64,000 bases of DNA from Sipunculus nudus (Eukaryota; Annelida; Sipuncula; Golfingiida; Sipunculidae): contig CM049306.1 of the NCBI GenBank assembly GCA_026874595.1, forward strand, positions 12,361,019-12,425,018, read 5' to 3'. Below are positions 11,248 to 23,404 of this stretch, one piece after another; the stretch's first letter is position 1, and each line of letters starts with the position of its first letter. Position numbers and translations under genes: made by a program. The notes beneath the pieces are model-generated. The model searched no databases and was not told the origin of the DNA. It worked only from the letters and a program-made list of their open reading frames with translations.

Positions 11248-14200
11248 GTATGTCCCTCGTTCGTTCTATTAACTTGGTTCCGCCGCGAATAGTGCGTGCA
11301 TACTTTATGAGGTCAGAGGTCACCAGACTTACAATGGGAGAATTATGCTCACTTGCGGTACGGTATATTGTTATCTTTCATATAGGCTATGCACAACACG
11401 GAAAATAACGACAGTAAAGTATGACTAACATATGCTAACTGAGCATGAAGAGTATTAAATATTGATCAGATAGTTGCGCGTTTATATTAATCGCGAATTC
11501 TCCTACGATCAGTGAATAAAACTACCTTCTTTAGTCTTGGCGAGTTGCTTACTTCGTTACCAAATTAAATGAGACAAGCTCCGTCGGTGTGATTTATTTT
11601 AACATTCATCAAGGGTAATGTGTTGAACGCCTAGGTTTCTTATTCTGGCACATTCATAATAAGATTTCGTCCATATTCTTACTTTTTAAAGGAACTGGAT
11701 CTATGTTTGACAGTTTTCTTAAAATCTTAATCTGAAAACCAATGCTTCGCTAGTAGCACCAACTAGCAGTGTCCCTTTCCCTTTCGATGGTATAAATGGT
11801 TTGGGGCAAAAGCTTTTCGGCCAAGTTTTCAAAATGGGGCTTCTATTCTTGTGATAAAGAATCTATAGCCTATACGCCAACCATACGAGCGAAATAAGCA
11901 TAACATATGTATCTGTTATCGTGTGTATCTGTAATCACATTCTCATCCGATGTTCTGCTATCATTTGCGGTATTATATCGGTCACGAAAAACACATTTTT
12001 CATTTGGTTTGTAAGGCCATGCAGCTCCCTGAGGTACTGTATTTAGGACGTGATAGCTCGCGTGAAGTAAATTTTCATTGGTGCCGATATCTGGTTGAGA
12101 AAATAACTACTACTCATACTGCCTCTTTAGAAAATTTATTTTTGTTGGAAAAGCCATTAAAAATAAATCTAAAGGTTTGTAATTTATATGCTATACTAAT
12201 CTGTTGTTATCTGAGAACAGCCTAAACAGTACTGCCGTGACAGTATATATAGGCATCATTAGTACCACAGGCTGTTATTGTGTGTGTAACATTATAATTT
12301 TTTAAGTCCTTTTTTCATTGGTCGTTTATTTAAACTAGTTTAACATTGCGTAATACACCGAGGCGAGCCATTAACTACCATATTTCCTTGATCAGACGCA
12401 GGGCCTTAAATGGTCGCTTGTCTTATTTAGTAGCCGGGTCGAGACAATGTTTTAGAAAAATAAACGCAGGTGTTAAATTGAAGCCGGTCTTGTTCTTAGG
12501 CCGTGTTACAACTGATAATGTAATAGTCATCTTATAATGTAACATTAACCGATAATGTATTAAGAAATTAACCGATAATGTAACACAAACTGAAAGCGTG
12601 ATAATAAATTAACTTCAACGTTGTAACAGGGCGTAATTATATTGAATCAGATTAAATCGGGCTAGGCCAACCCGTGTTCAGGTGGAAACTATCTATCTAT
12701 CTATATAATTAATACGGAGTTGGGATTTTTCTAGACCAAGGTTTACCTGCTTCCGTTCTGATTTGACTCTCCAAATACGACAGACGTATCGGTGGTTTGC
12801 TCTTCTAGGACAAGTTTGTTTTATTTTGCGAGATTATGCCCTATTAAGCTGAATAATTAATTATTAGGTGCCCCTATTTCTTTTGTGCTGCAAGGTCTCA
12901 ACGCCTGTGACGCCTTTTCAGGAGGCGCCTCGGGGATTTTCACTGACCTGTTATGACCGTGGTCAGAGCGCATGTCCTGTCCAAAAGGCCTTTCCGTGCA
13001 GTTCGTGGTCACGCGGGTCCACTATAATCCAAAATTGATCCCCCATATCTATTGTAACGCCTCTAAAGGAATTTTCTCTCTCAAAAGGAAATAAAGGTTT
13101 TTAATCCAAAGACCACATGACTCTGCTTTCATTGCGAGGGCTTTTCAGTTTGGTCAACACTGGGCACTGAGTCCAGTGATGTGACCACCGTTTGACGAAT
13201 TTTTTATGGGTTTCAGGTATGTTCATTTTTATGCATTCAAATATATCTTTCCATGATAACCATGGTTTCAAAAGTTCGGCCTAGTGTTATTTAAAACACA
13301 AGGTGCGCAATCAACGGGACAGCCACATGAAACAGCGATGTACCTGGTCTCAAGAGCCAGCACGGACAGGTTCTTTTGGATAACTCTAAAATCCCTCGCT
13401 ATGATTGCCTGTAAATTCCTATTTTGATACAAGATAGCGGAGACTATATGCGTTTACCATATCTGTATGACATCTTAGGGTATTTCGCCGACACGATCAA
13501 TTTACCGGCGATATTGTATGACAACAACCGGTACAAATGAATTTGGGTTCCGCAGTATTGTTCTAGATTCAGATTAAAAGGGAATAAAATACAGTAATCT
13601 TAATTAATACTACCCCTTTCTCTTGTTTTATTTAGGACCATATTATGTCTCCATACAGGCATTCGAACCCAAGCATGAATTTGTTATAGAATGCCATAAT
13701 TGACAAAGGCCGAGTAAACTTACTTGATGCATAACATTTCGTTGGCCCTTAATTGATTAACCCCACAAGCCCCACCTCAAGGTCGAAGGTCTATCAGCTG
13801 CATTGTTGTAACATTCCTGAGTCTAACTTTGTTTAGATTTCGTCTAACTACATATATACGCGACGTGGCATACATGGATATCGCCGAATGAAAAGGTTAA
13901 GAATAACTGCAGAAATTATATCAAGTGCTGGGGAAAATCGTATGTAATCAAATATTGTGTTAATGACAGGGGAACCTCAGTAATTCGGGTCTCAAGAAGA
14001 AATATATTTGCAATTTAGCTAAATATTGTTTATAGTTGGAAACTGTAGTCGCTTAAAAATTGTAACTGTGAAACTGAAACTGTCCACTAATAAGATAGAC
14101 GGACAGCTGGCAGGTGACAATACTTTATAACAAGTTTACCCAAGAGGCTCCTGGCTTGAAGTGGCTTGGGGAGAACCTATGGCGGATAGGGTTTGTTGCT

Positions 14201-14630
14201 AATCACCACTAATCAGTGCTTATCAAACAATGTGTAAAGTGTAAAGCACTGCCCAAGTGTATTTTACATGTGCTTTCGATAAAAATATATTTTATTTGGA
14301 TTTATTATGAATTTAACATTATTAGCTGAGATATCATAATGTTATCGAGAGGCCAGAGTGGAATGTCCCTTGTTTCTCTAAGGATCTTCCAGGGCTCTCG
14401 AACAGCGTATGATTTATCATGATTTACTATAGGGAAAGCTATTACCAGTCGGTTGGAGTTACGTTTTTAAAACTGTCATGCAAGATGAGTTGCATAATAC
14501 TTTTATGGTGTAATGCAGGATTTGACGTACAGTAAGAACAAAGGGAAAACCGCCGCATGTTGAACAATGAGTGGATAAAGTGCATAAACGTTATTTATGC
14601 TTCATAGATTGTATAACTAATGCAAGGGAT
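11248..14630. other. no recognised feature, apart from small repeats
   Basis: Four copies of a GATAATGTA-like motif cluster at about 12512-12585. A short GC-richer stretch lies near 12.9-13.05 kb. No convincing exon, RNA or mobile element is visible. Confidence 0.45.
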
Positions 14631-14631
14631 T

Positions 14632-14806
14632 CTCCATGGCTCCGATGGTGGTGTTCGGTAGTCTATAGAGGCGGAGGAAACCCGGCATAGTTAACACGGA
14701 GAAAACACACGCAGCTAGAAACCAATCTCTCTCATAGCCACGCCGGGAATCGAACCCTGGTCGCCAGCGGAGAGTACAGAGCGTTGAATCGCTCGCCTAT
14801 AACGTA
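14632..14806 (-). mobile_element. tRNA-derived SINE
   Basis: Read on the minus strand, the right part is a tRNA-like head. A perfect B box, GGGTTCGATTCCC (complement at 14745-14757), lies downstream of an A-box-like TAGGCGAGCGATTCAACGC (complement at 14781-14799). These are RNA polymerase III internal promoter elements. The body of about 100 bp holds a TTTTCTCC motif like the one in the copy at 44.7 kb. No protein is encoded; mobilisation would need a partner LINE. Confidence 0.7.
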
Positions 14807-14812
14807 TATGTT

Positions 14813-16298
14813 ACGTGAAGAAACAAGTGCAAGAAAACCTATATACAAAAAAAAATCCTGTACCGGGACTGCCATTCAACCATAATATACTGAAATTCTT
14901 AGGACTTTTAAATGTTATTAGAAATAGATATGTTTATGTGTCTTTATAATCTGATGGCGCTCATGACGTGCAGAACTTTATGTTGCAGACCTTAGCTCAA
15001 AGTTTGGTGCGATGGGCGATCTCATAATCTTGAGGTTCCACTGCAATTAGCTAACCGTTAACCAACCACGCTGAAATTTAGACATATTGACCAAAGACAA
15101 ACAAACCAATGAAATATAACTAGAAAATCTTGCATATATCCTGGATGAAAGTATTATTCTCTGTTCTAGATCAGTTTCCTTCTCCCTTGTCAATATAAAT
15201 AACATAACATAAAACAAAACAAAAATAGTCAACTGAGAAACTTTCAAGTTTCCTGTTGATAAATGTTTGAAACTTCTCCAGTTCAAATCATTCTCTCCAT
15301 TCTTCCATCACGAAAGTGGATAACCATATGACCCCCTCGGGTGGGTTAGCCATTAGACCCATTATTGAGATTAGATTGCAACAGTAATCTTGAGAAATTA
15401 CATTATTCTGCAATGGCAAAGCTGATTTTGCTGTGTCCCTGGTCGATGTTCTGAACACGATGTTCCGTTTATTGAGGGATTGGTTAAAGAATACAGAATT
15501 AAGAAGTGTTAGCACTCTAACAATTATAACTCATTACATAATTTAGTGTTAGTATATAAATAGTATTTTTGCGAAACCATGTTTTAGTCTCCTGTAATCG
15601 ATTTTCATTGAATTTATGTTCAGAGTCCTAGTGATCTTTTAAGTATAAGGAAAGTGTTTTAAAAACATTTCGATATTTTTATTTAGTTTATTTTTAATAT
15701 TTTTCTATTTGTAATACACATTTGTTAATTTTAGTTAATGATTAAGTTACTAAAAGACAGTTGCTGAATACAATGCAAAATAATAAAATTATAATTGTGT
15801 GATAATTTCCGGCGATACACATACATTATGTTAAGCATATAACATAACAGCTGTTTCAATGTAAGAAGATTTTGTGTACTCCTTTACTGGTTAAAGCCGT
15901 TGTTGTTATATCACGGTATTTGTATCTAACCAGACGCTTACAAATAACGTTCATACGTGAATAGTCTTATGAAATAAAAAAAAATAGGTTTTCATTTCAA
16001 CACTTATATTAGACGGGAGCTTTTGAATTTATTTTACCAACAGCCAATTTCTTTGAACACTTTTGGTCATCTATCTCAATTATACCCAAACAATATGTTT
16101 TGTCCATTCGGTAAGGTCACCAAATCATAAAACAGTTCACATGTGTCTCGTGTTTCTAGGCTTAGACGTGTAAGGATTATTGTTTTGTGATAGTTGATGT
16201 TCTGTAAATTTCACATGACTACGCAATCCGTTCTTTAAACTACTTCAGTCTACCCTTTCACCATCTAATTATTTCTCCCGCTGATGAATTATGTTATT
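14813..16298. other. no recognised feature
   Basis: AT-rich, with short minus-strand frames at 15047-15515 that resemble nothing I recognise. Confidence 0.45.
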
Positions 16299-16550
16299 AC
16301 TAGCAAATACCCGTGCTACGCACGGTTTGGGACGGCACAATCCGTACGATGGTATCGGAAATCCACAGAAAATCCGGAGATACGGAAAATCACACAAATC
16401 GCGTTACGATATTAATATATAGATCCATTATATGTATGGTGTTGTGGATGAATATCTTTCGGAACAGCGTTCGGAACATGTTTCGGAACAGCGTACAGTC
16501 GCACACGGTCCCCCGTAGCCAGTGCTTAATATGTGGTCGGGGTCATTGAC
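16299..16550 (+). repeat. interspersed repeat family R1, copy A
   Basis: Begins ACTAGCAAATACCCGTGC, includes the hairpin CCGTGC-TAC-GCACGG, runs through a GGAGATACGGAAAATCAC segment and reaches TTAATATATAGAT at about 16424. The next ~30 bp (CCATTATATGTATGGTGTT) also follow copy C, so the unit extends beyond that point. Its tail holds three copies of TTCGGAACA. No coding capacity. The element class is not identified. Confidence 0.75.
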
Positions 16551-17130
16551 AAATAGTCACCTACACATGCACCATGTGACATGAGGGACTGGTCAAAGGA
16601 TTACAAATAAATACAAAAGAAACCGTCCACGGAATAGACCTAAAAAGAAAATGCAAAAATACCGGTTTTATTTGTGAAAATAGTATGAATGATGGCCATG
16701 ACTTATACGCAATAAGTACACATACTGAATGAAATAATTTAAAGTCTTTAAAAACAAAGAGTATTAGATGAACATTATTAAAAATGAGATGGCACATGCA
16801 TGTAAAAGAAACAAATACCAGTACAAACGTATCAAATATACATTTTTACAGGAGTTATACATTTGTAACTGCAGTAATGAGAAAAAAATCTCGATTTTCA
16901 AAATATTATACGTCAATATTATATCTTTACAACTTTGGTGGTGCCACTCCACACATTGACACATTACACTGTACCAACCACGACTTAAATTTGGTTAACA
17001 TTTTCCTTACATCTGTTCCATAGTTGGCCTACACGTGTTGGTGAATATTTGTCGAGGACCTCAATCGCATGCAAGGCCCTGGACTTCGTGCGACAAAGTG
17101 CGACTGTATAAGACAAAAAAATAAATAAAT

Positions 17131-17420
17131 AAAAGGTATGGTTCTCAGGCACCGCCCGCGTCAATTGTATCCCCCCCCCCCTTCCCCCTCCCGCATAAAA
17201 AAATTATTTTGATTTTCATCTTTCAAGAAGATAAATTGATACAATTTTGATAAGATTTCCTTTGTTATGTAGTGCTTTTGCGTGTATAACAATACAATTC
17301 TGTTATTTTTCATGCTTTCCCTGGTCATATGAACTTTTTATCGAAACAAACAAAAGAAAGGTAAAATATCGCCCGGCCTCACAGGTTTCTGAAATTAAGT
17401 GCCCAAGAACCATACCTTTT
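17131..17420 (+). mobile_element. MITE with 20-bp inverted ends and internal poly-C
   Basis: The ends are inverted repeats: GGTATGGTTCTCAGGCAC on the left against GTGCCCAAGAACCATACC on the right, extended by A/T runs. The interior of about 250 bp is non-coding. A homologous copy lies inverted at 23405-23730 with the same ends, the same order of internal blocks (AGAAGATA, TGATACAATTT, GATTTCCTTTG, TTTTTATCGAAA) and a poly-C run at the matching place. Two dispersed copies with shared termini indicate a non-autonomous DNA transposon; superfamily unknown. Confidence 0.75.
17171..17181. repeat. poly-C run (11) inside the MITE
   Basis: Corresponds to the 15-nt G run in the inverted copy at 23676-23690. 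Confidence 0.95.
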
Positions 17421-17507
17421 TTTGGCCTATCCATCACGATTTCTTTCGACCCGGTAGATGTGCACTCAAGCATATCAGGTCACGAAGAGGGCTCCTGAAA
17501 AACAATA

Positions 17508-17868
17508 CTTTCAAAGATCCCCCTTTTGAGAAGGAATCGCCGGTGGGGATTATTTCGGGCCGGTCACCGTGAAATGTAAGAAAACCCCAGATAGGGCCCC
17601 TCGAGTAAAACTCTGTCCCGCCATCACACACGCTATGGCCATTGTGTTACCTGGCCCGAAGACACAAAGAAAAGAGGCACCCGCGGGAGAGCAAATAATA
17701 AAATTATTAATTATGCACGTAAAACGTAAATATTGTAAATAAAAGTGGGTGGAATCTCTTCGGACAAACCCGGAGCATATGCATGTCGAAAATCACGGCA
17801 ATCCGTACGGTGGTATCAGAGGAGATACGGAAAATTACAAAAATCGCCTTACGCTATTAATATATAGA
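17508..17868 (+). repeat. interspersed repeat family R1, copy B
   Basis: Closely related to copy D (19423-19850) over about 360 bp. The order is GAAAGATCCCCCTTTTGAG-like start, GGGGATTATTTCGGGCCGGT, CCAGATAGGGCCC, GGCCATTGTGTTACC, AAGACACAAAGAAAAGAGGC, TCTTCGGACAAACCC and an end in TTACGCTATTAATATATAG. Copy C begins immediately after it, so B and C are joined head to tail. Non-coding. Confidence 0.85.
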
Positions 17869-18205
17869 CTAGCAATTACCCGTGCTACGCACGGTTTTTG
17901 GCGAGCATTTAGTTCTGATGTCAAATAGTCTGTCATAGTTTCATGTCTTGGGTGCACAATGTTACTGTCTCTTTGAATCCGACATTTGGTATAAGTGTTC
18001 TGTCTCTGAGTTATCTTGTGTCGGAGTCTGATTGACCTGGACGAATACGTTCTTGTCCGAATGGTGGAATGTCTTCGGACAAATCCGGAGCACATGTATG
18101 TCAAAAATCACGGCAAACCGTAGTGTCAGAGGAGACATGTAAATTAACACTAATCGCGTAACGCTTTTAATAAATAGATCCATTATATGCATGGTGTTAT
18201 GGATA
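17869..18205 (+). repeat. interspersed repeat family R1, copy C
   Basis: Starts ACTAGCAATTACCCGTGC with the same 6-bp hairpin as copy A, then a different interior. It rejoins the family at TCTTCGGACAAATCCGGAGC and ends near 18178. The following CCATTATATGCATGGTGTT matches the sequence after copy A. Confidence 0.8.
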
Positions 18206-19422
18206 AAACTCTAATTGAAGCCGAGAGGTTGGCCGGAGAATTTTCGAAGAATTTGATATGTTAAATAAAATCATTTTTATATGAAATTATATATTATGCT
18301 GAACATCGCCATTTAAAGTTGCCCTCCGCGCCCGTGAATCCGCCAGTAAAGGAACCTGTTATTATGTTTTCCAGTGATACAGTCACTGCGTTCAGTCAGT
18401 GTGTTAAACCCGGATCCCACTCCGGATCCCGGAACCCAAGAAAAATTTGTAATTCTTAAACTCTCATGGTAATTTGTCCAGAAATTTTAGCATAATCGTA
18501 TCAAAAGACATATTTTATATTATGTTTGGTTAAAACATAAAAAATAGTCTGTTTTGCAACAAAATTTGATAAAAAAATAAAACACCTACGGACCCTGGGG
18601 CACGGACCTCACGGATTACACGGACCCCGTTTTCTCGTTGTTTTACCATTTCTTTAGTACATACATGTATTTGACATCACGTTTAGCCATGACACATTTG
18701 TGATTTATTATTGTGTTAGTATCTGTATTTTTACATTTCTGTCTCAGTTTTTATTTATAATTTTATATTTGCTATTTATTTCATTTGTGTAGCGTTTTAA
18801 AAAAAGTATTATAATTTAAAACATTTACAAAATCATTATTTTGGAACCTGTAGTTGCTTGAAATGCAAGTAATCAACAATTCCTTTCGGTATTTATATTA
18901 TTGCCAACTCTAAAATTGCATGGTTGTTATGAACGGAGCACGAAACCTGATGTTATGTGGAAGTGCTCTGATATATCAGTCTCAGGTCCGCTCAACTGTT
19001 AGTGCACTTCAAATTAAATCTCCCCCACTGTGTCCGCACTAATATATTTTCATTTAAAATAACAAATATTATATTTACTTTTTAGTGTGTGACATGAGTG
19101 CTATTTTTGTCCTCTTTTAGTCATAAATAAAAATATGAGCGGTGGTTACTGGGGTCCGTCAAAATTGAACAGTCGGCAAATTCAAGTAAATGAGGTCCGT
19201 CTTCATCGAAATATTTTTTGTAATTATAAATCTTTCAGTGAATCGGTCATTTACAAATGTGCAACATTTAGGGACTTTGCTCTGTCCTTATATCAACAAT
19301 AGTGGTGTTTTTATCGGTATAAATAATGGAAAATGAGGAAATAGGTTTATGGGGTCCTGGGACCGTGGGGTTCGGGTTTTACGCACTACCCTGCATTCAC
19401 TACCGCTCGGAAAATTTTCATT
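18206..19422. other. no recognised feature, apart from repeated GGATCC/GGTCCG words
   Basis: Short words such as CCCGGATCCC and GGGGTCCGTC recur around 18.4, 18.6, 19.15 and 19.35 kb. No unit could be delimited and no coding region is recognised. Confidence 0.4.
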
Positions 19423-19850
19423 CTTTGAAAGATCCCCCTTTTGAGCATTTTCCTCACGCGAGATCTCCTTGTGCACAATAGACCTTTTCACTGCGCGGAG
19501 GTTGCCTTTTGAGAAGGGATCACAAATGGGGATTATTTCGGGCCGGTCACCGCAAATTTAAGAAAAGCCCAGATAGGGCCCACGGAGAAAAACTCTGTCC
19601 CACCATCAAACACTCTGTGGCCATTGTGTTACCAGGCCCGAAGACACAAAGAAAAGAGGCGCCAGCGGGGGAGTAAATATTAAAATTATTAATTATGCAG
19701 GTAATACGCAAATATTGCAAATAAAAAGGGGCGGAATCTCTTCGGACAAACCCAGAGCATATGTATGTCGAAAATCACGGCAATCCGTACGGCGGTATCA
19801 GAGGAGATACGGAAAATCACAAAAATCGCCTTACGCTATTAATATATAGA
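19423..19850 (+). repeat. interspersed repeat family R1, copy D
   Basis: The longest copy. It matches copy B almost block for block but carries about 60-70 extra bases near its start (about 19445-19510), where a TTTTGAG phrase is duplicated. It ends TTAATATATAGAT. Confidence 0.85.
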
Positions 19851-20354
19851 TGACGAGGGTCGGTGATCATTGTGCCTTTATGAAAACTTCAGCTTGCGAG
19901 AAGTTTTCTGTTTGCATTGAAAAAGTCACTGCCTTAACATCTTACAACGAGGAACGCACTTTATGATTCTATGTGGATGCTAATACTTTCGTCATTTTTG
20001 ACGACACCTCATGGCCTATACCAGTGCGCTGCCACTTGACATAAATCAGACCGATCGTAAGCTTTTTTAATATACTTTCTAACAACCCAGTTACTGGGGG
20101 GTGGGGGCAGCGAACGCGATACAGGAATTGACTCGTTGCCTTAGAGACGGAGTTTCAGTTTGGGTTGTGAGTTCATGTGTATTCTATTGTGTTAATTCAT
20201 CATATGTAACCTAATGTTAAGATTTAAGGCTTTTTACCACAATATGAATGCAACTTTATGGAAGAACACTGCAATGCATCCCTCCGTATGGCTTAAATCA
20301 CGAATCAAGATAGGCTTCCCAGCCTAGTATAAGTACTGAGTCGTTTACTCACGG

Positions 20355-20590
20355 CTAGGCAATGCCTGGAGAGATAAAGACACTGTGCGGTACTGCCTGC
20401 AGAGATAATCAAAGTTTTCGATACAGCCTGGAGAAAAAATCACAGCTGCATTACTGCCTGCAGAAATAACCACAGTTTCTGATAAAGTCTGGAGAAATAA
20501 TCACAGTTTGCGGTACTGCCTGCTGAGATAATCACGCGATACAGCTTGGAGAAATAATCATGATTTGCGGAGATAATCACAATGGAATTA
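20355..20590 (+). repeat. degenerate minisatellite, ~35-bp unit
   Basis: About six units alternate two related forms built around GCCTGGAGAAATAATCACAG and CTGCCTGCAGAGATAATCA, so the basic period is about 35 bp with a dimer near 70 bp. Copies differ at many sites, so the array is old. Non-coding. Confidence 0.8.
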
Positions 20591-20939
20591 ATCTATTTCC
20601 CTCAAGAAAATTGCTTTTAATGTCGAAGTTGACTGTCTCAAATTGGAATCAATTTGTACTCATTTCTGTGAATCCGATATTGCAATGGTTCTTCGAAAGA
20701 GAATCGATTGAAAAAGTTTACATAAAAATGACAAAATCTGACAAAAGAATCACATTTCAATCCACCGTGAGTTTAGCAGTAACAGTTCCCATTTTTTAAT
20801 ATGATATGAATAATTATTACGTTTGATGGCTATTGTCCTCTCAACGTGTTCATACTGATTTAAAATTGCTTGCAAAGTGGCTATGTTGCAACTAGCTTCA
20901 TCATTTCTACATTAGAATACTATCAATTTATATGACAAC

Positions 20940-22040
20940 AATATATGATTGATCAAACTCTCCTTGGACCGGGGTGTGGTATACCAATTAGTACATTTGG
21001 CTTTATTTCTGTCGGTAGGGATAGATCAATATTCTCGAATTTATGTTTTAACTGTAGATAGAATGAAAACGTAACCTTGCATTCACAGAATAGATGTTCT
21101 AATGTTTCCTGAAACAAAAGCAGTAACTGCATCTGTTCAAATCCACTAATCTCCATCTTTTTAATATGTCATTAACAGTGAATATATTATTTAATATCTT
21201 GAACTGAAAGACTCTCATTCTGGTGTCAATACATGAACAGTTCATTGATTTATGCACACATTTCCAATTTACCTCTTTTCCTGTCATTTTCTCTGAAACA
21301 TATCTTCCTGTAGGAATTTCCTGTATACAAAATATTAATCTATCATATGTGTCTTTACTGTGTACGTTTTCAATATTAACAATCTCATCTGTCAATGGTA
21401 GGTAATGGTGGCCTGAAGTAGTTAACTCCTCCGACTTTTCTTTAAGTTTATTCTTCCATTCTTTTTTGATTGATTGTTATAGCATCAGACAGTAGAAAAC
21501 CTTAGATTTTGGAATTTTGAGAGTATAAAATGCTTTGAAGCCTTCTTTTGTATCAACTATATCCTGAATATAATTAAGTCCTTTGTCCGAAAAATCCTAA
21601 AAACCATGATTTTTTAAAATTTTTATTGTTATATTTATTATACCATAATGGCTGTTCCCGTATGCTGAAATTATTGTTTTGTTATACTCCTTATACAACT
21701 CACACCAGTATATCAAGCAATGCCTGTAACAGACAGGTATATCATAGCTAATGCGTGTTTTATCTAAGTTTACACCTAATACTTGAAAACCTGTCTTTTT
21801 AAGATAGACTTTAGGTATCAATATCTACAACTCTCCTCACTATCAACACATTTTTTATCCAAAGTATCCTCCTTGCTTTAATCATATTTTCTAAATCTGG
21901 TAATCCAAACTACCTTCTAAATTCTCCCTAATCACACTCTATATGTGGTCTTTGGGATTCCCCCTTTCCATAAAAAAATAACACTTTCCTTGAGTTCATC
22001 AACAAAATATTTTCGAGGGATGAGCACGTTACATATGTTC
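20940..22040 (-). pseudogene. L1/Tx1-like LINE, C-terminal RT region, broken
   Basis: Pieces in shifting frames on the minus strand keep the order of a LINE ORF2 carboxy end. They read IFLWKGGIPKTTYRV, GLPDLENMIKARRILWIKN, PVCYRHCLIYWCELYKEYNK, QPLWYNKYNN and SDKGLNYIQDIVDTKEGF (about 22.0 to 21.5 kb). Next comes DTRMRVFQFKILNNIF in the 98-codon frame at 21099-21395. A CSYC...LEHLFCEC zinc-binding motif follows, split by a frameshift near 21.11 kb. Family knowledge places this after the RT thumb, with the C2HC motif near the end. The catalytic RT core and the endonuclease are absent. At least three frameshifts and several stops make it inactive. The clade is inferred from motif style. Confidence 0.85.
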
Positions 22041-22289
22041 ATCACCTTAGATAGTATGAGGGAACCTAACAATTAGGTTTATATGCCTAAAAAATGCCAA
22101 GTGTTAGCAACATTTTTAAAAACAATCACGTTTAGAATACTTTGTTCAAATCCATGCATTGCTGAGAATTATTCAAGGTAAAAAAAATGTATTTTCATGA
22201 GACAGAAGGTTGATATAGTAGGTCGAAGTCCTGAATATATCACAGCATGAATAAAAATGTTATGACTACTAAAATAAGACGACTATTTA

Positions 22290-22460
22290 TATATATATAA
22301 CGTAGTTATATAACGTAGTTGGGAACCTAACCTACTAACTGACGAAGGGGCCTGTGAGCTTTGAAAGCTTGTGGGATAATAAAAAAGTTAGTCTATCTAT
22401 CACTTTTACTCTTTACCTCCACCTCGACAACAGACTAACACAGTTATACCATTAATTGTA
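22290..22460 (+). mobile_element. Penelope-like 3' tail remnant (candidate)
   Basis: Holds CTGACGA (22339-22345), a hairpin pairing GGGGC with GCTTT, and GAAAG (22363-22367). This resembles the arrangement at the end of the PLE at 43.9 kb. TA-rich repeats abut both sides. An inverted pair, GTTAGTCT/AGACTAAC, spans about 22387-22439. The stem I expected of a hammerhead does not form correctly, so the ribozyme reading is weak here. Confidence 0.3.
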
Positions 22461-22462
22461 TG

Positions 22463-22464
22463 TA

Positions 22465-22516
<52 letters not shown>
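22463..22516. repeat. (TA)n microsatellite
   Basis: About 54 nt of TA with one TACATA interruption. Confidence 0.95.
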
Positions 22517-22520
<4 letters not shown>

Positions 22521-23400
22521 TATTCTATAAATAACTAGACCAGGCATGGTTATCACATGTTGAGTGATATATCTTGTGGCGGTTGGATAGACAAATAGGG
22601 CATGAACAGACAATGGGTGTACTGAGATCCTTGATTCACTGTCCCTCCTTTTTCCTTAATACTGGATCCGCCCCTACTGGAGCCACTCTTGTCAGTCTTG
22701 TGACGATGGATGGGAGCGGTTTGTCTCTGTAGTAACATTAGTTTCATCAACATCCTTTTCGTGACTTAATCGATTATGTACAACACAATAGTCCGCCTGA
22801 GGGCGATAATTCAAGAATAAAACGTTGGCGCGTTGAATAGTCGTTTACTACGGTTGCATTCTATGCGGGAAAACCTCCGAAGACGCTCGCCTTCACGCTG
22901 TCATAAACGGTCGTGGGAGAATATGGGCTATCTTCTAGATTGCCAGATGGTTTTGTCTGATAGCATTTCAGACTCAAGGGACACTTAATCTAGAGGCTTT
23001 ATCCAGGCATGCAGTACCAAACAACATTGGCTCAAAGTTGCCCGCCCGAGATAGCGAGGAATAGCATAAAATGTGAAAAAAAAACCCTCTTGGTTAACAC
23101 GTATTTCCCCTATTGTACCGCAGCATCAATAAGGTTTTGAAGCTAGGAAAAAACTACTTTGATTGCAGGTATGATGTTATGAAAAGTGTTGAGGTTAAAC
23201 TTTTAATCTGTTAAAATAAAGATAAATCATACTGATATTTTTTCCAATATGTTTTATCTATACAAGAACTTAATGACGCTTTTCCCAAGAAAGAAGTGTA
23301 CGTCTTGGAGAAAACACGAAAGCTTCGACCACAATCAGGGTTTTAAGATGAAAATTCTTATACATATTTTTCTGTAAAAATATACACAAGTAACAAGGCA
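22517..23400. other. no recognised gene; one dispersed repeat end
   Basis: The minus-strand sequence at about 22640-22675 matches the repeat end at 10064-10100. The rest is unremarkable. Confidence 0.45.
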
Positions 23401-23404
23401 GAAA

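Noticed and set aside
14745-14799. Possible functional tRNA gene (good A and B boxes)
   Set aside because: No cloverleaf acceptor stem or anticodon arm closes around the boxes, and a SINE body follows.
22339-22392. Complete hammerhead ribozyme at the 22.3-kb tail
   Set aside because: ACTAA/TTAGT could pair as stem I, but the residue before the 3' strand is G, which does not permit cleavage, and stem III does not form.
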